Shown in pieces: positions 9,009-17,330 of a stretch of DNA of 64,000 nucleotides. The notes below the pieces were generated by a model. That model saw only the letters and a program-made list of their open reading frames with translations, was not told the origin of the DNA and ran no database searches. Source of the DNA: an uncultured Oscillospiraceae bacterium (GTDB taxonomy: Bacteria > Bacillota > Clostridia > Oscillospirales > Oscillospiraceae); contig CAKTOB010000001.1 in NCBI GenBank assembly GCA_934589525.1, positions 124,001 through 188,000 of the forward strand, written 5' to 3'. The stretch's first letter is position 1, and each line of letters begins with the position of its first letter. Made by a program: the position numbers and the translations under genes.

Positions 9009-9328
9009 AGAAATACAATGTAAAAATCACCGACCTGGCGCTGGGGGATATGGAGGAAATATACAACTATATCTCGGAAAAATTGGATTCGCCCGCAACA
9101 GCCATGAGGCAATATAACAGAATTGCGGAAGCAATTGAATCCCTAAGCATTTTCCCGGAACGATTTCAGGTCATGAACATTGTCCCGAGACTCCCCAAGG
9201 ATGTTCGCCAGGTGATCACGGACCGCTACTGTGCGATCTACACGATGGATGAAGACACCGTAACGGTCATTCGTGTACTTTACAGTGCGTCAGATTTGGC
9301 GGCAAGGCTTCAGGAGTGGATGTCGTAA
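9005..9328 (+). CDS. RelE/ParE-family toxin
   Basis: A 107-residue toxin partner. It begins YNVKITDLALGDMEEIYNYIS, the typical two-helix start of ParE/RelE proteins, and ends with strands around RYCAIYTMDEDTVTVIRVLYSASD. The pattern does not separate gyrase-poisoning ParE from mRNA-cutting RelE with certainty. The overlap with the antitoxin and the lack of a separate promoter mark a standard two-gene module. It lies just outside the phage element and could help keep this stretch of chromosome. Confidence 0.88.
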   Translation: MKKYNVKITDLALGDMEEIYNYISEKLDSPATAMRQYNRIAEAIESLSIFPERFQVMNIVPRLPKDVRQVITDRYCAIYTMDEDTVTVIRVLYSASDLAARLQEWMS

Positions 9329-9800
9329 GAACATTCGGGGCGGAATGAAATGAAATGGAGTGGAGGGATCTTCCCAAGTTGCATACTTTACCTTGCGTAG
9401 GTTATTATTGCAACTTGAGTGGATTCCTCCACTCCGCTGACGCCAAGGCCTGAATGACAGGCGTTTTTTGCGTTGATTGGTAAATTCAAATGTACAACGT
9501 ATATGGCGGCAGATTGCCGCCGCTACAGTGCGTCGTCCATTGTAATACCGTTTGGTCGATACGGCTCAATAATTACAACGTCCCGGGCGGCAGATTGCCG
9601 CCCCTACAATACATTTGTTCCGAATCTCCTTGTTTTCAACGTGTATACCGTCGTTTTGCGTCTGGAAAATATCAAAAATGTGGTGCATTACCGTAGGGGC
9701 GGCAATCTGCCGCCCGCCACGTTTCGAATAGAACCCGTACGGGTGAATGGTATGACCCGATACATGGTGCAAGTGTACAACGTCTCCGGCCCTGCGTCCA
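9329..9800. repeat. Gene-free stretch of modular repeats
   Basis: No gene is seen. It holds a degenerate family C inverted repeat at about 9340-9455 (AGTGGAGGGATCTTCCCAAG, then CAACTTGAGTGGATTCCTCC). Three family A hairpins lie near 9505-9530, 9580-9608 and 9692-9722, with linkers of the GAACCCGTACGGGTGAATGG type. It lies between the toxin gene and the 3' end of the phage operon. Confidence 0.75.
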
Positions 9801-9826
9801 GAAGCTTCCCTTGGGGAAGCTTTTTT
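9801..9826 (+). terminator. Terminator in plus orientation facing the phage operon end
   Basis: The stem AAGCTTCC (9802-9809) pairs with GGAAGCTT (9815-9822), and the plus strand continues with T residues to 9826. The T run overlaps the holin stop codon on the other strand. It would stop plus-strand transcripts entering the phage region; in the minus direction there is no T run. Confidence 0.6.
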
Positions 9827-10076
9827 AATTGGGTTTCCGGTAGCCCAGGGCACGGGGGCTGTCGGTGAGGCCTTGGGTGGTGGGGTCGTTGACGATGCCC
9901 AGGATCGCCAGCACGCCGAAGGCGGCGTTGACAAAATCCAGCAGCCGCCCCTGCAGGGCGCCGAGATCCAGGTCGATTCCCGCCAGGGCCGCAGCGCTTT
10001 GCAGCAGCAACAGCAGGGCGGGCACCAGGGCCATCCAGAAATTTCGGTTTTGAAAGCGTACCTTCCAGTTGATCAT
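9825..10076 (-). CDS. Phage holin, phiLC3 family
   Basis: An 83-residue membrane protein. It starts MINWKVRFQNRNFW, has two hydrophobic helices (about 13-30 and 40-63), and ends with the family motif IVNDPTTQGLTDS. PhiLC3-type holins form the membrane lesion that times lysis. It is the last gene of the phage operon, where a lysin gene would normally follow; none is present. A ribosome site lies just upstream of the 10076 start. Confidence 0.88.
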   Translation of the reverse strand: MINWKVRFQNRNFWMALVPALLLLLQSAAALAGIDLDLGALQGRLLDFVNAAFGVLAILGIVNDPTTQGLTDSPRALGYRKPN

Positions 10077-10079
10077 ATG

Positions 10080-10334
10080 TTATGCTCCTCCTTTTTCCAG
10101 GTCCTCCAATCGGTGATTGATGACCTTGATCTGCTCTTCTACCACCGGCATCCGCCGGGCAAAATGGTTGTGTTCCCGGACCTCCCGGGTCAGCTCCCGG
10201 AGCTGCTCATCCGTCACCGCCTGGGCGGTGCGCAGGGCGTTTTCCCGCCGCCGCTCGGAGAGCAGATTGCTGAGCACCACCCCCGCCAGAGACAATAGCC
10301 CCGTAATGAGAGAGGCCGCCACCGTTGCACTCAT
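10080..10334 (-). CDS. Small phage membrane protein of the holin region
   Basis: An 84-residue protein with one N-terminal hydrophobic helix (about 5-25) and a charged cytoplasmic tail. The tail ends in HNHFARRMPVVEEQIKVINH, a pattern common in small Firmicutes phage proteins next to holins. It may be a holin partner or antiholin. Its start overlaps the preceding gene stop by 4 bases. Function is inferred from position and shape. Confidence 0.7.
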   Translation of the reverse strand: MSATVAASLITGLLSLAGVVLSNLLSERRRENALRTAQAVTDEQLRELTREVREHNHFARRMPVVEEQIKVINHRLEDLEKGGA

Positions 10335-11668
10335 AGGCCCTCCTTTCCCGGCAGCAGCCGGAGAATTTTCAGGGGCACGGCATGGCTGTTGTCCGGCGTC
10401 CCCTGCTCAAAGGACAACACCCCAGGCTCCTGCACCACCGTCCGGCTGAATTCCCGGCCCCGGAGGCAGCCAAAGGCCCCCACGATTTCCCAGAATCTGG
10501 GCCCATCGGGCCCTTCCCGGGTCTCGACGGCAAACAGCGCCCCCTCCGCCGGGATCTTTCCCGGGAGAAAGGGTTCTAAGGGGTTGGGATTCTCCCAAAG
10601 AAGCTTTGGGCTTAAATACCCCGCCTCCGCCTGGCCCAGGGTCAGGGGCTCCCCCGCCTCCTGCCCCGGGGGCAGCCCTTGCAGCCGGTTTCCCCGGAAG
10701 TCCACCGACATTCCAATAGAAAGGGTATCCGCCTCGGTCCCCCGGCAGCCCAGGCCCAGGGCCCGGTGGGGGATGTCCAGATCAACAAGGGGCCCATTCC
10801 CCCAGGGAAATTCCAGGGTCTCCAGGCCGTCCCCTGCCAGAAGGGTCAGGTCCCGGACCTTGGGGATCACCAGGGTTTTATCCATGGTGGGCTCCTGCCC
10901 CAAGTCCCAGGAGGTCTCTTCCCCGGCATCCCTTTTCCCTTTCAGCATAAACGACGGCTTCACCCCCGAAAGGGCGGTGACACAGCCCATGGCGTGGACC
11001 TTCCACCAGACCCCGCCCGGTTGGGCCGCCCCGGCTTCGTCGCATTCTTCCAGGGATAAAATGGCCCCCTGGGGAGCTGTTCTTGGCAATACCGTCAAAT
11101 TTGCCTCCAAGGTCACCTGTCTGCCCCGGGTGTCCCATAGCTCTGCCCGCACCGGCGTCAGCCCGCTTTGGGGAAGGGGAAAAATCACCTTCGTCCCCTT
11201 CCCCCGAAGGCCCCCGCAGGTCAGGCGGCACCGGGCAATGGGGGCCCCGGCGCTGCCCCGGGCCTCCACCAGGATTTTTGCCTGGGAAACGCCCTGGACA
11301 AAGCCCCCGCAGAGGGCCTGGGTGCCGGTGTCATCGGTGATGACCAGCTTGCCCTGGGGTCTTTCAGAGGGCGGAAGCTCCAGCAGCAGATACTCCTGCC
11401 GGGTCTCCACCGGCGCCCCGTTCCGATACAGGGTCAGCTTCAGCTCCACGGGAATGCGCTGCAAGGCCGGGTATTCCGCCGCCAGCTCCACCGGAGGCAC
11501 CCAGCTCAGGCTGGTCTTTTGGGTCTTTTCCGCCACCGTTCCCTGCCGGGTGCCGCAGCGGTAGGCGATGGTCAGGGGCGCTCCCCCCACCGAAAGAGTC
11601 AGGGTCAGGGGGCTTCCCAGCTGGTCCCCGGATACCACCAGGGGCCGGTTCAAGGTCGATAAGATCAT
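10331..11668 (-). CDS. Phage virion protein, probable tail or host-contact protein
   Basis: A 445-residue protein with no enzyme motif. The N-terminal 200 residues look like repeated beta-sandwich strands (SWVPPVELAAEYPALQ, PVELKLTLYRNG), somewhat like DUF859-type virion proteins of Gram-positive phages. The C-terminal third is glycine and proline rich. Lying between the internal-protein-like gene and the holin region, it is the best candidate for the adsorption or tail-fibre protein of the element. The family match is tentative. Confidence 0.55.
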   Translation of the reverse strand: MILSTLNRPLVVSGDQLGSPLTLTLSVGGAPLTIAYRCGTRQGTVAEKTQKTSLSWVPPVELAAEYPALQRIPVELKLTLYRNGAPVETRQEYLLLELPPSERPQGKLVITDDTGTQALCGGFVQGVSQAKILVEARGSAGAPIARCRLTCGGLRGKGTKVIFPLPQSGLTPVRAELWDTRGRQVTLEANLTVLPRTAPQGAILSLEECDEAGAAQPGGVWWKVHAMGCVTALSGVKPSFMLKGKRDAGEETSWDLGQEPTMDKTLVIPKVRDLTLLAGDGLETLEFPWGNGPLVDLDIPHRALGLGCRGTEADTLSIGMSVDFRGNRLQGLPPGQEAGEPLTLGQAEAGYLSPKLLWENPNPLEPFLPGKIPAEGALFAVETREGPDGPRFWEIVGAFGCLRGREFSRTVVQEPGVLSFEQGTPDNSHAVPLKILRLLPGKEGL

Positions 11669-11678
11669 GGTCTCTCCT

Positions 11679-12317
11679 TTACCAGCCGAATCTTCTGATC
11701 AGCTGGTCATAGAACTGCCGCTGGGCTTCCTCAAATTCCTGCTGCCAGCGGCTGTCCGACACCTGGTCCCGGTAGGACTCATAATCCGCCGCTCGCTCCC
11801 GGTCATACCGGTTCCAGAGCCGCTGGTTTTCCGCCTGCCAGGCAGCCAGGGCCTGCTTATATTGGTTCTGGCTGCCGTTTTCCCGCTGCAAAAGCATGGC
11901 GTATTTTTCCTTGTCCGCCTGACCCTGCCGGTCGTATTCCGCCCGGGCCTTGTCATAGAGGTTCATGGCCTTGTCATTAAGGTCCTCCATATGCCGCCGG
12001 TAGGACTGCTGGGCCGCAGTCTGGCCGTAGGAGCTGCCGTAGCCCCCGGTCATGGCCGCCGCCTGGCCCAGGGTGTCCTGCATGGCCAGACGGCCGTTTT
12101 GCAGGGCCTGGTCTTTATACTGCCGGTAGAGCGCATCCCCGTTTAGCTGATAGGAAAAGGCCTCCCGGTTCAGAATTTTCTCCATGGCCGCGTCCAGCTG
12201 TTGCTGCCACCGGGACACATAGGCCCCGGGCTGCTGCCGGTCGCTGGCCTGGGCCTCCTGCCGGGCCTGCTCCACCCGGTCGGTGGGTGTATACTCCCTT
12301 CGTTTCTTTTCTTCCAT
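11679..12317 (-). CDS. Helical Gln/Tyr-rich phage protein, possible ejection (internal virion) protein
   Basis: A 212-residue, highly charged, almost entirely helical protein. It is rich in Gln, Tyr, Arg and Ala, with a central glycine patch (AAMTGGYGSSYGQTAAQQ). This composition resembles proteins that short-tailed phages carry inside the head and eject with DNA, but no family is recognised with certainty. ATG at 12317 is preceded by AGGAGGAAAAA. Confidence 0.5.
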   Translation of the reverse strand: MEEKKRREYTPTDRVEQARQEAQASDRQQPGAYVSRWQQQLDAAMEKILNREAFSYQLNGDALYRQYKDQALQNGRLAMQDTLGQAAAMTGGYGSSYGQTAAQQSYRRHMEDLNDKAMNLYDKARAEYDRQGQADKEKYAMLLQRENGSQNQYKQALAAWQAENQRLWNRYDRERAADYESYRDQVSDSRWQQEFEEAQRQFYDQLIRRFGW

Positions 12318-12326
12318 TTTTCCTCC

Positions 12327-12803
12327 TTATACCCGCCAATGTCCGTCCGGCAGGAGCCTAAAGGGCTGGGCCGGGTGGTGCAGCTCCGCAAAGGTCACCC
12401 GGTCCCCCTGCTGGGTCTGCACCCCCGGGGTGCCCGGACTGCAAAAGCCGCAGTCCATGGGGCTTTCCGGCGGCGCCTGATCCTCCAAGGCCCCCAGTCG
12501 GCACAAAACCCTTGATCCTTCCTCCGATACCCTGCGTCTGTCCGCTTCCCAGCTGTCCCCGCTGAGGTATCGGCCCTCCAGCCGCTTTTCCGTCAGGGCC
12601 GTCAGTGTGCCCATCAGCTCCCCGGAGTTTAACAGGGCCCGGAGCGCCCCCTCCCAGTCCGGGTCTTTCTGGGTCTCTCCGTGGGAAAGGGCATATTGCA
12701 GCTGCTCGGAGAGCTGGAAGAGGTAATTCCGGATGGCGTGCAATTGCTCCTCCGGGGTGCCCTCCTGAATGCTGGGCAGCCGCAGCCACTCTGCCCCCAT
12801 CAT
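12327..12803 (-). CDS. Phage protein of unknown function upstream of the helical protein
   Basis: A 158-residue protein whose N-terminal third (PEEQLHAIRNYLFQLSEQLQ) is an amphipathic helix motif recurrent in Firmicutes phage tail regions. The C-terminal part is loop-rich with two cysteines in CGFCSPG. It overlaps the gp10-like gene by 4 bases (ATGA), so its translation is coupled. Probably a structural or assembly protein. Confidence 0.5.
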   Translation of the reverse strand: MMGAEWLRLPSIQEGTPEEQLHAIRNYLFQLSEQLQYALSHGETQKDPDWEGALRALLNSGELMGTLTALTEKRLEGRYLSGDSWEADRRRVSEEGSRVLCRLGALEDQAPPESPMDCGFCSPGTPGVQTQQGDRVTFAELHHPAQPFRLLPDGHWRV

Positions 12804-14506
12804 AGGCCGCTCCTTCCCTGGCGGTAGATGCGGGTGAGGGAAAAGAGCCGCAGATCTCCCCGGCCCTCCAGCCGCAGCTCCAGATGTCCGCAGGGCTTGG
12901 GCCGCACCGGCAGGAAAAACCGCCGGTCCGTGCCGGTCATGGTGCCCACGGTCTCCCAGGCCCCGGCATCGTCATACCGGACCAGCACCCGGGCGTGGGC
13001 CCGGCGGGAGAGCATCAGCTGTAGTTCCAGGCCCGTTAAAATCTGGCTTTTTCCGTCCCAGCCGGAAATCCGGCCGGTCTGGGCGGACCAGGCGACCTGC
13101 TCCTGGCTGTCCTCTCCCCGCAAAATCCAGAGATTTCCCTCCCCGTCCAGGCCGTAGAGCTTGCCCTGGCAAAACCGCAGCTGCCGGGCAGAGAGCCCCT
13201 CCTCCCGGTGCCACTGGCCAAGTTTCGTATCCAGCACATAGAGCCCTTCCTCCGTGCCCTCCCGGAGGCTCAGAAAATACCGGTCTCCGAATCCGGCCCC
13301 AACGGCCTCCCGGCTTCCCAGGTTCCCCAGGGCCTTGCCCACTTCCCCGGGCAGGGAGCCGTCGTAAACGCAGACCCCCATAGGGGCCTTGTAAAACAGG
13401 GAATTGCCCACAATGGCCAGACTCTCCCCGCAGCCCTGCTGGACCCCGGGGCACACGGTGCTCTGGACCCGGAAGGCCCCGGGGTAGCTGCCGTAGACCT
13501 TGTACAGGCAGTCCTCTTTGAAGAAGATGGGAGTGCCCAGATAGGTCACTGCCCCGGTAAAGGGGCCCTGGCTGCCCACGCCCACGGTGTAGCTGTCGGT
13601 GGACAGGCCCATAAAGCAATTCCAGTTTCGGAAGTCCCCCAGCTTGGAGGCATAGAGCTCGTTGACGGTTTTCCCGTCAGCCCCGGGGCCAAAGCGGCAG
13701 CCCCACAGCCGGTTGCCGCACTCCGTCACAAAGTCCATGTCCGGCACCTGCCGCAGCACCCGCAATCCCCGGTCTACGGTGATCTTCCGGCCCAGGACCC
13801 CGGAGATCACCAGGCTGTCCTCCCGGACCTGCCACAATGCGTTCCCCCCATCCAGGTCCCCCGCCCCTTTTACGGTCACGCCGTCATAGAGCCGAAAGCC
13901 CCTGCCGATGCCCGGGGCGGAGAGCCGCACATAGGCACTTTGCACCGTGACCCAAAGGCCCGAGGCGGCGGACCATTCCTTCAGCACCTGAGGGCTGGAA
14001 GAGGTATCCAGCCATAAAGCCTTGTTGCCGGGCTCCCGGGGCTCCGTGGGCTGGATGAAGCTTGGCAGCCGGTCCGTCCCCTCCAAAGTGCAGGGGGTCA
14101 GAGTCACGGCAGTCTCCCCGGGAAAGCAGGCCTCCAGGGGCCCAAAATCCAGGGGATCTATGGTGCTGGCATATTTTTTATCCGGGAACACCAGCACATA
14201 GGCCCCCATGTTTACAAGCTTCTTGGGCCCTTCCTCGGTCAGGCCCAAATCCACGTTCCGGTCCGGCAGCACCAGATATTTCCCCTGGGTGTAGCACAGG
14301 CCCTCTCCCGCCCCCAGGGCCGTGACGCTATGCACTTCCGTCTGTACCCGGCCCGGCCGGGGGCCCAGGGCGGGATAAAAGTCCGCGCAGAGGTTTTCCA
14401 TCCGGGAAAACTCCCCGTCTCCGATGCGGGCCCCCCGGTTCAGGCCCCCGAAGGCATCCACCGTCTGGCGGCGGCTCCAAACCCGTTTCAGCATAGGCAT
14501 TTCCAC
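12800..14506 (-). CDS. P22 gp10-like packaged-DNA stabilisation / neck protein
   Basis: A 568-residue protein that starts with FGGLNRGARIGDGEFSRMEN and a following PALGPRPGR. This opening resembles tail-hub or head-closure proteins of short-tailed phages such as gp10 of P22. The body shows repeated beta blades with aromatic and glycine turns (LYVLDTKLGQWH, KLYGLDGEGNLWIL), consistent with a beta-propeller. The start is taken at GTG 14506, which follows GGGGAGA; in-frame ATGs at 14500 and 14494 are alternatives. The gp10 assignment is an inference from layout and opening motif. Confidence 0.6.
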   Translation of the reverse strand: MEMPMLKRVWSRRQTVDAFGGLNRGARIGDGEFSRMENLCADFYPALGPRPGRVQTEVHSVTALGAGEGLCYTQGKYLVLPDRNVDLGLTEEGPKKLVNMGAYVLVFPDKKYASTIDPLDFGPLEACFPGETAVTLTPCTLEGTDRLPSFIQPTEPREPGNKALWLDTSSSPQVLKEWSAASGLWVTVQSAYVRLSAPGIGRGFRLYDGVTVKGAGDLDGGNALWQVREDSLVISGVLGRKITVDRGLRVLRQVPDMDFVTECGNRLWGCRFGPGADGKTVNELYASKLGDFRNWNCFMGLSTDSYTVGVGSQGPFTGAVTYLGTPIFFKEDCLYKVYGSYPGAFRVQSTVCPGVQQGCGESLAIVGNSLFYKAPMGVCVYDGSLPGEVGKALGNLGSREAVGAGFGDRYFLSLREGTEEGLYVLDTKLGQWHREEGLSARQLRFCQGKLYGLDGEGNLWILRGEDSQEQVAWSAQTGRISGWDGKSQILTGLELQLMLSRRAHARVLVRYDDAGAWETVGTMTGTDRRFFLPVRPKPCGHLELRLEGRGDLRLFSLTRIYRQGRSGL

Positions 14507-14525
14507 AGCCCATCTCCCCTTTCCT

Positions 14526-14891
14526 TTACAGATACCGCAGGGCCTTTCCCGGCTGGGGAATGGTCCGGCAGCACCAGGCGAAAAATTCCTTCCACAAGGC
14601 GTTGAACCGGCTCATGGCGTTGTTGTAAAGAGAAAACTCCTGGTCGGCATAGTAAATAGAGCCCTCCAGCCACAGGAAATACAGCCCCGTAAAAGCCTGG
14701 GGCAGCATCAGCTTTTTCCCCAGCCAGTCCTCCTGGCGAAGCCCCGGGTAGGGGCCCACCACAGCGTGAAAGGCCTCCAGGGCACCCCAGACCATGGCCT
14801 CCACCTCCTCCAGCCACCGCAGCTTCTCCTCCCGGCTGTACAGGTTGGGCCGCCGCCGGTCCGTGGCCTCCATCACCTCCCGCACCGTCAT
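14526..14891 (-). CDS. Probable head-tail connector protein
   Basis: A 121-residue mostly helical protein (VREVMEATDRRRPNLYS, LRWLEEVEAMVWG). Small helical proteins in this position, two genes after the capsid and before the tail hub, are usually head-completion adaptors that sit under the portal. The start is directly adjacent to the stop of the preceding gene. No closer assignment can be made. Confidence 0.55.
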   Translation of the reverse strand: MTVREVMEATDRRRPNLYSREEKLRWLEEVEAMVWGALEAFHAVVGPYPGLRQEDWLGKKLMLPQAFTGLYFLWLEGSIYYADQEFSLYNNAMSRFNALWKEFFAWCCRTIPQPGKALRYL

Positions 14892-15113
14892 TTATCGGCC
14901 CTCCAGGCTCTGCAGGGGCTGGGCCGCCTGGGCTTCAAAGGCCATGGCCTGGGCCAGACTCTTTTCCCGGCGGGAGAGCACCTTGGCCACATTCCGGGGC
15001 ACCTCCACCGCCACGCCCCGCTGGATCAGCCAGGTCTTGCCGTTGATGCCCACAAATACATCCTCCCGCTCTTCCCGGGTCAGGGGCATCCGAATGGTCA
15101 CTTTTTCTTCCAT
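14892..15113 (-). CDS. Small conserved-looking phage protein after the capsid gene
   Basis: A 73-residue protein with the core VFVGINGKTWLIQRGVAVEVP and a basic helical tail. Such short proteins are common directly downstream of capsid genes in Firmicutes phages, but their role is not established. ATG at 15113 follows AAGGAGG. Confidence 0.6.
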   Translation of the reverse strand: MEEKVTIRMPLTREEREDVFVGINGKTWLIQRGVAVEVPRNVAKVLSRREKSLAQAMAFEAQAAQPLQSLEGR

Positions 15114-15171
15114 AAAGTCCTCCTTCTTTTTGTCCCCTGGGCCAGTGGCCCAGGGATCGGGTGTTCTATCC

Positions 15172-16191
15172 TTAGTTGGCTTCCGCCGTGGGGGAGAAGG
15201 CGGAGCAGCACTCCACCCGGACCATGTAGGGCTCCATGAGGATCTCCGCCGTCTGCAGGGCCTTCCAGCCCACGGTGCTGCGCTGGTCCAGAGGGTCTGC
15301 GGTACCGGCAGAGCCCAGCTGCTTGATGATGGTGGTGAGGCCCCCGCCGCTGACCTCCGTCACGCCGTAGGCCCCATCTGCCAGGAACAGGCAGCCGAAC
15401 ACCGCCAGACCCTGGGGGCAGTCGTTTTCCGTGCCCTTGTACACCGCCGCCTCGGAGGTCTCCACAAAGCGGACACCGGCAATGCGGCCGATCTCCCCTT
15501 CATACATGTTCTCGGGGGTGGCGTACTTGTGCATTTCCTCCCAGCGGGGGTCGGACATGATGTCATAGGCCACATAGGGATGGAGGATGCACACATAGTC
15601 CCCGGCGATCTTGGGGGCGTTGGCGGCCTTCAGCATGGCGGCCACCTTTTTAACAACATCCACCGTCAGGGTGCAGGTCTTGTCCAGCTGGGCCCGGTCT
15701 GCCACAGGGGTCTGCTTGCCGGCGGCATCCACCTTGGGGCAGTAGTACACATTGGTGCCGGACTGCAACACGTTCCGGGTAATGGTGTCCAGGGTCATGC
15801 CCGCCTGACGGCCCACAGCCTTGGTGGCCTCCAGCACATTGTTGTCAATGGCGGTCAGGTCCAGCACGTCGGACAGGCACACGAAGTCGCCGTACTGGTT
15901 CACCTCTGCCTCCACGGCGGTGGCGCTGAGCTTCCGGCCCTCGGGGGTCACGCCCTCGGTCAGAGGCTTCAGGGCCTTGGGCAGGCCTGCGTACCGGCGG
16001 AACTGGATGCGCTTGCCTCCGTTTTTGGGAATGGGCCGCTTCTGGCCGAACTGGCCGTGGATCAGGTTGGGGCCCGCCTCTTCAATGAGGGCCCGGTCGT
16101 AAAAGGTCTTGTTCTCCGCGGAAAGGCCCGCATCCGTGGTCACATTGACCTGGGGATTCTCCGCAAACAGCTGCAACATGTTCATTTCCAT
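15172..16191 (-). CDS. Major capsid protein, N4-gp56 family
   Basis: A 339-residue capsid protein of the N4 gp56 class, seen in residues such as GKRIQFRRYAGLPKALKPLTEG and DFVCLSDVLDLTAIDNN. This class is typical of short-tailed phages. The N-terminus (MEMNM then LQLFAEN) contains LQLFA, nearly the sequence at which the Prp protease cuts ribosomal protein L27, and the same string is in the scaffold protein. The gene follows the scaffold gene, as expected. ATG at 16191 follows AAGGAGAACGCT. Removal of the first ten residues by the neighbouring protease is predicted. Confidence 0.87.
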   Translation of the reverse strand: MEMNMLQLFAENPQVNVTTDAGLSAENKTFYDRALIEEAGPNLIHGQFGQKRPIPKNGGKRIQFRRYAGLPKALKPLTEGVTPEGRKLSATAVEAEVNQYGDFVCLSDVLDLTAIDNNVLEATKAVGRQAGMTLDTITRNVLQSGTNVYYCPKVDAAGKQTPVADRAQLDKTCTLTVDVVKKVAAMLKAANAPKIAGDYVCILHPYVAYDIMSDPRWEEMHKYATPENMYEGEIGRIAGVRFVETSEAAVYKGTENDCPQGLAVFGCLFLADGAYGVTEVSGGGLTTIIKQLGSAGTADPLDQRSTVGWKALQTAEILMEPYMVRVECCSAFSPTAEAN

Positions 16192-16218
16192 AGCGTTCTC
16201 CTTTATTTTGTTGTTTGT

Positions 16219-16980
16219 TTAAGCAAAGCTGACGCGCTCGCCTCGCTCCACCCTTCGGCACAGCTCCGCCAGTTCCTTCCGGCTGAGCTTTTCCACCCGG
16301 TTTCCCAGGGGGGCCGTGCCGGAGGGGGTCAGACCGTTCTCCGGAGGACGGGTGCCGCCGGACCGGAGCTTTTCCGCCAGATGCTTCTCTACCCTTTGGG
16401 CCGCGTAGGCCATGGCAGCGGGGATGATCTCCTCTTTATGGCGGATCTCATAAGCCGTCTGCATATCCACACGGGCACGAAGCAGCTGCCGGAAGCCCGG
16501 GTCCAGCATTTCCCGTTCCAGGTCAAAGTCCGGATAGGTCTCCCGGATGGTCTGGGCCTGGCTGTGCCATTGGGCAAGCATTTGTTCTGCCCCTGCCTGA
16601 ATCTCCTGGGTCTGCCGCTGCTGCTCGGCAGGCTCCGGCTGTTCAGGCAGGCGCTCCCGCAGGGCCTTTTCCATGGCCCCGTAGTCCTGGCCCTCCATGC
16701 CCAGGGCTTTTTGCATATACTGAAGTACCGGCTGGGCCGCGGCGAATTTTTCCGCCGTTTCCCGACTGTTTTTAAGCCGCTGCCGCAGAATGCTCTGAAC
16801 CCGGGCATCGTAGGCCTCTTTGTATGGGCCCTGGATCAGTTTCTCGAAGTCCTCCCGGCCCTGGGAAGGTTCTTCGGATTGAGGCTGGGCGGTGGCCTCG
16901 GTTACGCCCGACTCCGAACCTGCCGCTTCCGCGAACAGCTGCAAGGTCCGGTAGTTTACATAATCATTCGGCATCCTCAT
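16219..16980 (-). CDS. Capsid scaffolding protein with L27-like N-terminal tag
   Basis: A 253-residue helical, Gln/Glu-rich protein between protease and capsid genes, the standard place for a scaffold. A long coiled coil covers about residues 40-190, and the C-terminal 30 residues are basic (VEKLSRKELAELCRRVERG), as capsid-binding tails of scaffolds often are. Near the N-terminus TLQLFAEAAG (residues 12-21) repeats the LQLFAE of the capsid protein. ATG at 16980 overlaps the protease stop (ATGA) and has GGAGGT upstream; longer starts have no signal. Confidence 0.8.
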   Translation of the reverse strand: MRMPNDYVNYRTLQLFAEAAGSESGVTEATAQPQSEEPSQGREDFEKLIQGPYKEAYDARVQSILRQRLKNSRETAEKFAAAQPVLQYMQKALGMEGQDYGAMEKALRERLPEQPEPAEQQRQTQEIQAGAEQMLAQWHSQAQTIRETYPDFDLEREMLDPGFRQLLRARVDMQTAYEIRHKEEIIPAAMAYAAQRVEKHLAEKLRSGGTRPPENGLTPSGTAPLGNRVEKLSRKELAELCRRVERGERVSFA

Positions 16981-17318
16981 ACCTCCATGGTCATGAGGCT
17001 CAGGGCCCCGGGGTAGTTCCGCTCCAATACGAAGGCCCCCGCCTGGGTCACCCAATAGGCCATCAGGGTCTCCGCCAGCGCCTCCGGCTTGGGCTGGGCC
17101 ACGACTCTGGCGTAGCCGTCCATGAGTTGAATACTGGGCTTTTCCAGGAACTGCCCCTGCTCATACAAAAACTGTACCGACTGGGCCAGGGTATAGGCCA
17201 GCATGGTGGCCGCCGCGCAGACCAGGTCCTGGCCCTTGGGGGCGGTTTCGGCGTGGCCCTGCATTTCCATTTCCAGGGTGTCCGTGGCTTTGTCTCTAAA
17301 AAAATGGGTATGGATCAT
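16977..17318 (-). CDS. Prp-family cysteine protease encoded by the phage
   Basis: A 113-residue homologue of Prp (YsxB family), the protease that removes the N-terminal extension of ribosomal protein L27 in Firmicutes. The signature is clear: GHAETAPKGQDLVCAA with His22 and Cys34, the catalytic pair at the same residue numbers as reported for the Staphylococcus aureus enzyme. It lies between portal and scaffold, the place of a prohead protease, and no L21 or L27 gene is nearby. I infer that it processes scaffold and capsid at their LQLFA tags. Confidence 0.88.
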   Translation of the reverse strand: MIHTHFFRDKATDTLEMEMQGHAETAPKGQDLVCAAATMLAYTLAQSVQFLYEQGQFLEKPSIQLMDGYARVVAQPKPEALAETLMAYWVTQAGAFVLERNYPGALSLMTMEV

Positions 17319-17330
17319 GGTTTTTCCTCC

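Noticed and set aside
14794-17016. A 740-codon plus-strand frame through the phage capsid region
   Set aside because: It is antisense to genes with clear family matches, with biased composition and no ribosome site at its start.
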